A stretch of 64,000 nt of DNA from Caprella mutica (Eukaryota > Arthropoda > Malacostraca > Amphipoda > Caprellidae). Location: contig CANNZV010001048.1 of assembly GCA_947561585.1 (NCBI GenBank), forward strand, positions 1 through 64,000. The letters run 5' to 3'. A model generated the notes under the pieces. The model ran no database searches and was not told the origin of the DNA. It worked only from the letters and a program-made list of their open reading frames with translations. This document shows positions 58,001-64,000 of the stretch, in pieces. The number at the start of each line of letters is the position of its first letter. The first letter of the stretch is position 1. A program made the translations under genes and the position numbers.

Positions 58001-61000
58001 CCGCACACGCATGGGCAACACCTGAAATTTGACTCAAAAACAGGGTTTACCGTACAGCTAACCTCACGTTCATTTGGATAGGTACAGGTGTCATTCAAAT
58101 GTTTTTCGAAAGGGAAAATGTTGTTCTTCATGCTGCAACAAACAGAATTTCTGTAAGTTTGACCAAATTTGTGAAACAATGGCCCAAAGTCAGTAGATTT
58201 TTGAATAAAATATGTTTTGGAGAACATATGCCATTTTCTTTCTATGATACTTTCAAGATTTTGTATGATGTATTTAGATAGAGTTTTTTATGCCTAATCT
58301 GACTGTATCTTCATTTTTCCTCTAACTCGAATATGTCAGAAATTATGAGCAATTTTCTGGAAAAACAGAACTAACTGTCTACTTAGGTACACAGCTAGCA
58401 TGTGCAGGCACACACACCTCACCCGTAACTTTAGCACACAGATTGATCATGCGCAGCTAACTAAACCTATTCTCCCGCCTTACTCCTTACCCTCAACTTC
58501 CACCCCTATTTGACCCACATCATTAGATAAAGTTCACAGAACCCAAATTTTGATGTAAGGCAACCCTTAATGCCACATTTCCATTTTTGCTGTCTATCTA
58601 GGTACCCAAAAGTTGTGTACGGGTTAAGTGAAGAATTTACAGTTGAAAACATCTTTAAGTTTCATGTCTGATTCATGTGCACCCTTTAAAGCCAGTTTTA
58701 TTAGTGATTTAACAGTTAATTACAGTTTTATCAATTTATTTCACCTCTTAAAAGTCACCATAATATTGGCGACTTTGTGCATACTTAGAAACATGGCAAA
58801 TAGAATAGTAATAATAATCATACACTATTAAATAGTAGATAACACCAACACAACCTAAACTTCAGTTGAGTATTATACCAGTGTGTATTTGGTGCACCGA
58901 AACCCATCGACTCGCTCAAAAAGCTGAAAAAATCCACCAACATATATATATGGCTGATTGACCAATATTTCCCTATTTAGCCACCAAAAATTAATGGTAA
59001 CATAGGAATAATTAGCTAAATATCCACTGACTTTGATAGAATATTATTTTCAAGGGAGAAATATTCCACCAACAAGTCAGTGGAATTTACCATGAAATAC
59101 AGTCTGGGTATTATATAGATATGTACCATTGTTTACGACTCATTGTAGGCTAAGTTTGAATGTTCGGTTATAGACCTTTCTAAGCAATCCACTCTGAAAA
59201 AAGTGGTCTTATCTGATGAAATAATTACACTGTTGGAGTTTAGCAAACCTTGAAATACAGTAATAATTTAATGGGAACTGTATAATCAGCAGCATTTAGC
59301 CTCTAAAATTCATCTGTTAGCCTAAGGTATTTTCAAGTGTAGTTAAAAGCAATATTCTATATTCAAACTGGTACTGAAGTCTAAAGACAGTTGCCAACCA
59401 GGTAATGAGTCATGTCCAGACTCACCCTTTTATTGGCAAGTTTGTGATAGATATTTTGAGCCCTTCAATAGCAAATGGCGAGAAATATCTAATTTTCTCC
59501 TATGCTAAAAGTGTACTATGTTATTTCGGAGAGAATTTTTGATAATTTGATCATTTCGGAGAGAATTTAGGTGATTTTTGGAGAGAGCTTGAGAGACAAA
59601 TGAAGAATACTCATCTGAGGAGCCAATAAAAATAGTATGTCTAATAAACTCTCATTTTGTCTCTCCAGCTCTCTCCAAAAATCACCATATTTCTCTCCAA
59701 AATGATGAAATTATCATAAATTCTTTACAAAATAACATAGTAGCATAGGAGAAAATTAGATATTTCTCACCATTTGTAATTGAAGGGCTCAAAATAACAG
59801 TCACAATCTCACCATTTTAATGGAGAGTTTGGACATGCTTTATTGCCTGACTGTGGAGTTTATTAATGATTAACCCTGCAGCCTGCTTAGTATTAATAAA
59901 GCATCTATAGCTTGCCATGTTTCAAAAGGTGGCAAGAAAGTCACCAGTTTAATGAGAAAATGAACCCAGGTCACCACATTTAGGTTTTAGGATACTTTGA
60001 AGAAGAAATTTGACTTCCTAGTGAAGATTTCACACTTGAAAACATCATTATGCATCATGTCTGATGTATGTGCATCTCTTGAGAGTATTTTATAGTCATT
60101 TACTTGTTATTTACCATGTTTCAAAGTGTGGCAGGGAAGTCGCCAGCTTAGTGAGAAAATGAATCCAGGTCACCATATTTAAAACACATTTATGAAGACA
60201 TTTAACTTCCTAGTGAAGATCTTACACTTGAAAACATCCTTATCTTTCATCTCTGATGTATGTGAATCTCTTGAGACTATTTCAAGAGTGAATTACTTGT
60301 TAATTCCAGGTTTCTCAATTTATTTCACCACTCAAAAGTCGCCAGTATACTGGCGACTTTGTTCATACTTTGAAAAATGGGTTATTTACAGGTTTTTAAA
60401 CTTATTTCACTTCTCAAAAGTTGCCAGTATACTGGCGACTTTGTTCATACTATGAAAAATGGGTTATTTACAGGTTTTTAAACTTATTTCACTTCTCAAA
60501 AGTTGCCAATATACTGGAAACTTTGTCCATACTTTGAAACATGGATAGCTTGCAGACTACAAAGGAGAACGGGTGTGCAGCATGCTGATACCAGGAGGAG
60601 ATACGAGGGGGGAATGAAGGAGCAGAGTTTGACTAGGGAGGAGAGGGAGGACCTGGCCAGATTTCGGTAGGGACACCACCCAGTTCTCGTGAGGTGGAGA
60701 AGTATGGTGGGACTGGAGGCAACAGCGGAGTGTAGATTGTGCGGGGAGGAGGAGAGCAGAGAGCACCTGTGGATGAGGTGCCTGGTGCTGGAGGAGAGGA
60801 GGAGGGACGGGGTTGGGAGGAGCTTTGGAGAGATGCTGGAGGACCCGGTCCGGTCTTTGGCGACCCTCAGGAGGATCTTGAGTCGCCAAAGCAGTGGTCG
60901 GCAACTCCCGGTCCGTGTGACAATTGGTCTTTCATTATTAGTGAAATTGAATATTTATCTGCCGACATATCATTGGAATTTACCACCAAATACAATCTGT

Positions 61001-62606
61001 CAATCTGGCAGTCCAGTCTGTATTTTGTGGTAAATTCCACCGATATGTCGGTGGAATTTTTTCCCCTCTGAAAATATTATTCTGGCAAAGTCAGTGGATT
61101 TTTAGCTATTTACTCCTATGTTACCATTAATTTTTTGGTGGATAAATTGGAAAAAGGTTGGTGGATCAGCCAAATTACTGGAAATTTATGGTGGCTTTTT
61201 TCAGCTTTTTGAAAAAAAGTCAGTGGGATTTTGTGCACTAAATAGTAAATACAGACTGGCTGGCAGTCAGGGAGATAAGGATGTTCTCAAGAGTAAAAAT
61301 AAAATCTTCACTAGGAAGTAAAATTTCTTCTTTAAGTATCTTAAATGTGGCAAGTTGGCAACCAGGATCTATTTTCAGTAATTTTCTCACTAATCTGGCA
61401 ACTTTCCTGCCACATTTTGAAACATGGCTAGATTATAGATATATTATAAATTATTATTTACTATTCATCATTTATTGACCTGACAGGATATCCTGCCACT
61501 CATCTTGAATGGGTTAAAAAGTTATTGCAGATAATATTCCAAATATCTCTCATATTTATTATTTTAATATTCTGCAGACTAGCATTTAGCCAAGTAAAAT
61601 ATTAAAAAGGCATGTCCAAACTCGCCATTATAATGGCAAGTTTGTGACAGTTATTTTGAGCCCTTCAATTGCAAATGGCGAGTTTTATCTATTTGTCTCC
61701 TAAGTAATAAAGCATGTCCAAACTCGCTATTTTAATGGCGAGTTTGTGACAGTTATTTTGAGCCCTTCAATTGCAAATGGCGAGTTTTATCTATTTTTCT
61801 CCTATGCTACCAAGTAAAATAATATGTCTCATAAATTCGCCATTTGTCTCTCCAAAATTCAACAAATTCTCTCCAAAATGATCAAATTTTCATAAATTCT
61901 CTCCAAAATAACATTGTAGCATAGGAGAAAAATAGATAAAACTCACCATTTGCAATTGAAGGGCTCAAAAAAACCGTCACAAACTCGCCATTAAAATGGC
62001 GAGTTTGGACATGCTTTATTACTTGGCTATGCTACAATGTTATTTTGGAGAGAATTAATGATAATTTGATCATTTTGGAGAGAATTTGTTAAATTTTGAA
62101 GAGAGCTGGAGAGACAAAAGGTGAGTTTATGAGACATTATTTTACTTGGTTTGTCTCCTATGCTACAATGTTATTTTGGAGAGAATTAATAATAATTTGA
62201 TCAATTTGTAGAGAATTTATTGAATTTTGGAAAGAGCTGGAGAGGCAAATAGTGAGTTTATGAGACATATTATTTTACTTGGGCATTTAGCAATAAGGTA
62301 ATTTTGAGCATGCTGCCCTGCCCAATGCCCATCATTCAGACCATCATGCAATGTTAAAATGTTTCAAAATATAGCATGAAAGTCGCAATACAATGAAAAA
62401 CTGAATAGCTAAGCAGATCTTACTAAGGCAAAACTCACCTGAGTATTTAATCCTGAATATCTCACTTGTGAAGCTTGCGTTTGACTCGCGCCAAGACCAT
62501 CATGAAATCTCATGGAGAGTACTTGTGATTCTCCATGTCCTTCCGTATCAGGATCAATAAAAGTCAAGGTATTCAAACTAGGTTCAAGATCGTCAAGGTT
62601 CATCAT
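48092..62606 (-). CDS. Upf1: Upf1, ATP-dependent RNA helicase of nonsense-mediated decay
   Basis: Eleven exons join on the minus strand: 62606-62439, 54404-54253, 54164-54038, 53951-53779, 53608-53396, 52132-51970, 51608-50832, 50152-50018, 49857-49616, 49535-49335, 49088-48092. They give 3348 nt, 1115 codons, all phases agreeing, close to the human protein's length. UPF1 is recruited to terminating ribosomes, binds UPF2 through its CH domain, and is phosphorylated by SMG1 at SQ/TQ sites. Visible parts: SQ-rich N-terminus; acidic stretch; CH zinc module; Walker A GPPGTGKT (about 478-485); motif II DECM (623-626); VGDHCQLGP (about 647); QYRMHP (about 688); VDAFQGRE (about 812); [10 protein letters not shown] (about 846); SQ-rich tail. 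Intron 1 is about 8 kb. Identity is secure from near-continuous similarity to animal UPF1. Confidence 0.97.
49335..49535 (-). CDS. Upf1: Upf1 exon 10 (RecA2)
   Basis: Not an obvious single ORF, but in phase it reads [48 protein letters not shown] and IGVITPYEG, all as in animal UPF1. The acceptor is caacacag|tac and the donor gaagg|gtgagc. Confidence 0.93.
49616..49857 (-). CDS. Upf1: Upf1 exon 9 (motif III to motif IV region)
   Basis: Encodes [48 protein letters not shown] and FYEGSLQNG. The acceptor is tttcccag|att and the donor gaccg|gtgagt, phase 2. Confidence 0.95.
50018..50152 (-). CDS. Upf1: Upf1 exon 8 (RecA1, motif II)
   Basis: Encodes [20 protein letters not shown] through [16 protein letters not shown]. 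The catalytic Asp-Glu pair is intact, but the next residues are Cys-Met where vertebrate UPF1 has Ser-Thr. The acceptor is ccatacag|act and the donor gccg|gtgaga, phase 0. Confidence 0.95.
50539..50820 (-). repeat. 27-bp minisatellite of donor-like units beside the exon 7 donor
   Basis: Ten copies of ccactagt (+ strand) mark units of mostly 27 bp; seven are near-perfect and the three next to the exon are irregular. On the coding (minus) strand each near-perfect unit reads gtgagagagtgagtcactag followed by tggatga. It therefore contains gagagtgagt, close to the true donor context gagagggtgagt just upstream. The array lies wholly in intron 7. Confidence 0.92.
50832..51608 (-). CDS. Upf1: Upf1 exon 7 (1B and RecA1, Walker A)
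   Basis: The largest internal exon, 259 codons from [12 protein letters not shown] to KKKTER. It has [32 protein letters not shown] (motif I) and [16 protein letters not shown] (motif Ia). The donor gagagg|gtgagt lies directly beside a 27-bp minisatellite whose unit also carries gagtgagt. The ORF read-through into the intron is spurious. Confidence 0.97.
51970..52132 (-). CDS. Upf1: Upf1 exon 6 (stalk/1B)
   Basis: Encodes [29 protein letters not shown] and [19 protein letters not shown]. The acceptor is ttcatcag|gta and the donor ctaag|gtatct, phase 0. Confidence 0.95.
52185..52955. mobile_element. Mutator-like MITE, 771 bp, 9-bp target duplication
   Basis: It lies in Upf1 intron 6-5 (52133-53395). 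The direct flanks are identical, gataggaag at 52176-52184 and 52956-52964. Inverted arms run for over 100 bases, including ggcctcttaactttaaaaat and its complement. Near each tip acaattgccaccc is tandemly repeated, twice on the left and three times on the right. A 9-bp duplication with long arms suits a Mutator-like element. No transposase is seen. Confidence 0.85.
53396..53608 (-). CDS. Upf1: Upf1 exon 5
   Basis: Encodes [19 protein letters not shown] through [15 protein letters not shown], the segment joining the CH domain to the stalk/1B region. The acceptor is tttctacag|gga and the donor attag|gtaatg, phase 2. Confidence 0.95.
53779..53951 (-). CDS. Upf1: Upf1 exon 4 (CH domain end)
   Basis: Encodes [22 protein letters not shown], and [10 protein letters not shown] with the last zinc cysteines, then ALKDMNW. 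The acceptor is tccgcag|gag and the donor actg|gtaaac, leaving phase 2. Confidence 0.95.
54038..54164 (-). CDS. Upf1: Upf1 exon 3 (CH domain core)
   Basis: Encodes YCGISDP, the CxxC pair (CDAC), [20 protein letters not shown] and VRSKHK, the UPF2-binding zinc core. The donor is the unusual aag|gtttga, weaker than the gene's other donors. It ends in phase 0. Confidence 0.95.
54253..54404 (-). CDS. Upf1: Upf1 exon 2 (acidic stretch, start of CH domain)
   Basis: The acceptor is tttttcag|gct and the donor tgcag|gtaagg, leaving phase 2. It encodes an Asp/Glu-rich run and then EWAC, the first cysteine of the zinc-binding CH domain. The acidic run is encoded by a gaa/gat-rich tract. Confidence 0.93.
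55595..55844. mobile_element. cagactgtattt-family MITE, copy 1
   Basis: Starts ccagactgtatttggtgcac and ends with the inverted form tatagattgtctg. The interior has aaaagctgaaaaaatccacc, aaaattaatggtaacatagg and attccaccgacaagtaggtg. A partial copy in the other sense precedes it (about 55490-55590). Related copies lie at 57475, 58878 and 61013. Confidence 0.75.
56860..57455. mobile_element. tactggcgac-family repeats, two partial copies
   Basis: Shared blocks are gtcgccac...aaatttgacttcctagtg, aacttggaaacat, tcatgtctgatg and ttcaacttatttc, ending near ccaatatactggcgac. The first copy contains a G-run (about 56890) that may be miscounted. Confidence 0.6.
57475..57685. mobile_element. cagactgtattt-family MITE, copy 2
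   Basis: Starts gtctgtatttggtgcac and ends tgaagtacagtctgg. Slightly shorter than the other copies, with the same interior blocks. Confidence 0.75.
57701..57770. repeat. Dispersed repeat, copy 3 of 3
   Basis: Matches 40641-40723: tcattaaacaatcatgaagt, cagtacaacaaactat, ccatttatgttgaga. It lies 15 bases after a cagactgtattt-family element. Confidence 0.75.
57905..58795. mobile_element. tactggcgac-family repeat, copy with interior insertion
   Basis: Begins gtggcaggaaagttcccagt and ends ataatattggcgacttt...gaaacatgg. About 600 bases in the middle are not found in the other copies. They include a 60-codon frame (58099-58281) without a recognised domain. Confidence 0.5.
58878..59107. mobile_element. 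cagactgtattt-family MITE, copy 3
   Basis: Starts ccagtgtgtatttggtgcac and ends ccatgaaatacagtctgg, with the family's interior blocks in order. Confidence 0.75.
59408..59843. mobile_element. Palindromic element with tggcgagtttg-type arms, copy 1
   Basis: The left arm begins catgtccagactcacc and the right arm ends ggagagtttggacatgcttt. Inside are inverted blocks: gagcccttcaat, gagaaatatctaatttt and aatgatcaaatt-like sequence. Nearly the whole element can fold on itself. Confidence 0.65.
59915..60550. mobile_element. tactggcgac-family repeats, tandem copies
   Basis: Copies at about 59915-60110 and 60115-60360. The 3' part, ttatttcacttctcaaaagt then tgccagtatactggcgact, is then repeated twice more at roughly 83-bp spacing up to 60545. 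The core cgccagtatactggcg is itself a palindrome. Confidence 0.65.
60560..60905 (+). pseudogene. Non-LTR retrotransposon 3' end, broken ORF2 remnant
   Basis: The plus frame reads [13 protein letters not shown], an in-frame TAG (60668-60670), GHHPVLVRW, and then [17 protein letters not shown]. The RFRxGHHP motif and the CxxC...HxxxxC zinc finger are typical of ORF2 C-termini, after the RT/RNase H part, in I/R1/LOA-like LINEs. Only this end is present and it has a stop, so it is dead. It is GC-rich against AT-rich flanks. ORFs in other frames are shadows. Confidence 0.7.
61013..61259. mobile_element. cagactgtattt-family MITE, copy 4 (inverted)
   Basis: Starts ccagtctgtattttgtggta and ends ttgtgcactaaatagtaaat then acagactgg. 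The interior blocks are the reverse complement of copies 1-3. A partial further copy precedes it (about 60945-61010). Confidence 0.75.
61595..62285. mobile_element. Palindromic tggcgagtttg elements, clustered copies
   Basis: catgtccaaactcgcca occurs twice on the left (61611, 61714) and its inverse ggcgagtttggacatgctt on the right (about 62000). Blocks gagcccttcaattgcaaatg and tggagagaatt repeat in both senses. The unit ending tttatgagacatattatttt recurs at about 62140 and 62270. Several insertions are superimposed, so boundaries are approximate. Confidence 0.6.
62439..62606 (-). CDS. Upf1: Upf1 exon 1
   Basis: Encodes residues 1-56, starting with two Met (ATGATG). NTLTFIDPD parallels QTLTFLD of vertebrate UPF1. 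Several SQ/TQ sites ([11 protein letters not shown]) fit the SMG1-target N-terminus. The donor is actcag|gtgagt, phase 0. The second Met (62603) could also be used. Confidence 0.93.
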
Positions 62607-63710
62607 GAATGAAATAAGCCCAAATATTAAAAATCTTCTTTACACACAGTTTTATAGTCGAATTATTCTCAAATTCACCTACGAACATGACTCGATACTG
62701 ACTCATAGTAAGTCTAAGAAACAACTGAGAAGAGTGTTACCAAAAATCCTCTGATTTTTACACATAAATTTCATGTGAAACATGAAAAGTCGTAAGAAAT
62801 AGCCCAAGTAACAAATAACTACTATCATAATATTTCTATGTGATAATTGTATTCAATATGAACTTTCCTAGTTTGAATAAATGATATACAATAAAGTAAA
62901 CAATAATTTGTGAACATACTCTTATGTAAATTTATTGGAACAAAGTTATATGTTACGTCGCAATTCAAACAAGTTGGCATTGAAACACATGTTGCAATAA
63001 TTACAGTTGTCAACTAGTCTGATAAACTACTGCTTTTATCTTTTTTATTTTCATTCCATCTGACTAATTTTTTTTATTTGGTCTGCTTTGAGGACAAATT
63101 TCCAACTATATTTATGACTTATGAGTTACCAATATATATATGTAGACGTACGGCCGTACCTATTAATTATACTTTTCATAGACGTTCCACATTTTTTTTC
63201 AATATCAATATTGAATATATAATGAGTTGTTAGTGCACACAACGAACTTTCATTTTTGATGTCTTATTATTGCGGACTTTTTGAGCCATGAAGTGATACA
63301 ACAAACAAAAGATGTAGACATATACTTACCTACGACATTTCCTTCCACCAAAATTAATTAATCAGGGGAAAAATGTGGTAGGAGGAAATCTCTATTTATC
63401 GACCACTTAAGAGGTTTCCTTTAAAACTATAATTATTGTGTAAATCTCCTTTCTACTAATGCATATACGACAGAACCAACTAAAAGATGAAATTCAAATC
63501 TTTTAAACCATATAAAGTACTATGCAATTCGTTTAGTATAAATTAATCTACATTGAATCAAATACTATATCTGAAAAACTCCAATTATCGACATGTTGAA
63601 ACCAAATATCATCACATGTTATTACCCATTTATCGTCATGTGCCGATACATGGGTGATATCGTCCACAGAATAAAATTTTAATTGAACAGCTGGCAGGAT
63701 GAAGGAAAAT
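62607..63710. other. Upstream of Upf1, no recognised feature
   Basis: It should contain the Upf1 5' UTR and promoter, but I see no convincing TATA or initiator pair. The sequence is AT-rich, without a supported ORF. Confidence 0.5.
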
Positions 63711-64000
63711 CAGATAGAATGAGGGAAATCCAGTACAATGGGGGAAAATTAGGTAGAATGGGGGAAAGTCAGNNNNNNNNNNNNNNNNNNNNNNNNGGAT
63801 GGAGGAATATCAGATAGAATGGGGGAAATCCAGTAGAATGGGGGAAAATTAGGTACAATGGGGGAAAATCAGTTACAATGGGGAAAATCGGGTAGAATGG
63901 GGGAAAATCAGGTAGAATTGGGAAAAATTAGGTAGAATGGGGGGAAATTAGGTTGAATGAGGGAAAATTAGGAAGAATGGGGGAAATTAGGTAGAATGGG
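63711..64000. repeat. 20-bp minisatellite, about 13 copies, with assembly gap
   Basis: The unit is gtagaatgggggaaaatcag with many small variants (cag/tag, gtag/gtac/gttg). A run of 24 N (63773-63796) interrupts it, and the window ends inside it. True copy number is unknown. Confidence 0.9.
63773..63796. other. Assembly gap, 24 N
   Basis: Twenty-four undetermined bases inside a tandem array. A short gap of this kind in a repeat usually marks an uncertain copy number. Confidence 0.99.

Larger units (their letters stand above)
54405..62438 (-). other. Upf1: Upf1 intron 1, element-rich, 8.0 kb
   Basis: Between the exon 1 donor and the exon 2 acceptor. It is built largely from repeated elements listed separately: the cagactgtattt family, the tactggcgac family, the tggcgagtttg palindromes and a retrotransposon end. 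No other gene is seen. Confidence 0.8.

Noticed and set aside
60557..60904. Minus-strand ORF in the retrotransposon remnant
   Set aside because: The recognisable motifs (RFRxGHHP, CxxC finger) lie on the plus strand; the minus ORF is Pro-rich by composition only.

Overview
The window looks like nuclear DNA from an insect, most probably a hemipteran of the planthopper type. It is AT-rich and has spliceosomal introns with GT/AG ends. It carries a BTB gene of the insect 'CLRWNN' class and many short inverted-repeat elements, and protein-coding sequence is sparse. The order-level assignment is inference. Only two genes can be fully supported.

Gene 1 (+ strand, about 20.2-37.5 kb) is a BTB/C2H2 zinc-finger transcription factor. 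Common exons (20479-20829, 20932-21153, 21243-21993, 24192-24263) encode a BTB domain, a basic nuclear-localisation stretch and a disordered linker. They are followed by four alternative last exons, A 25292-25500, B 27353-28125, C 30179-30957 and D 36474-37045. Each has its own acceptor in the same phase, its own stop, and a downstream AATAAA candidate. A and B carry two C2H2 fingers each; C and D carry one related C2HC finger each. This is the broad/lola/fruitless style of organisation, but the BTB sequence does not let me name the orthologue. Exon C ends in TGA-C and the frame then stays open for 123 codons, so stop-codon readthrough is a candidate.

Gene 2 (- strand, 62606 to 48092) is a complete Upf1, the nonsense-mediated decay RNA helicase. 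Eleven exons join in phase into 1115 codons: SQ-rich N-terminus, acidic stretch, CH zinc domain, 1B/stalk, two RecA-like helicase domains, and an SQ-rich tail. Intron 1 is about 8 kb and packed with mobile-element copies.

The rest is mainly repeats. From 1 to 6.3 kb there is a run of unrelated minisatellites (32-, 41-, 30/28-, 21-, 21- and 19-bp units). From 6.25 to 19.2 kb there are foldback elements, including a TA-flanked family present five times. The 39.7-45.3 kb interval is a nest of terminal-inverted-repeat elements. Upf1 intron 1 holds at least three element families and a broken non-LTR retrotransposon end. The window closes in a 20-bp tandem array that contains a 24-base gap.

The most unusual signal is that two intronic minisatellites, one per gene, abut a real splice site and repeat a copy of it. 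In the BTB gene, 17 copies of a 3' splice acceptor precede a 72-nt exon. In Upf1, about ten copies of a donor-like sequence follow the donor of exon 7.
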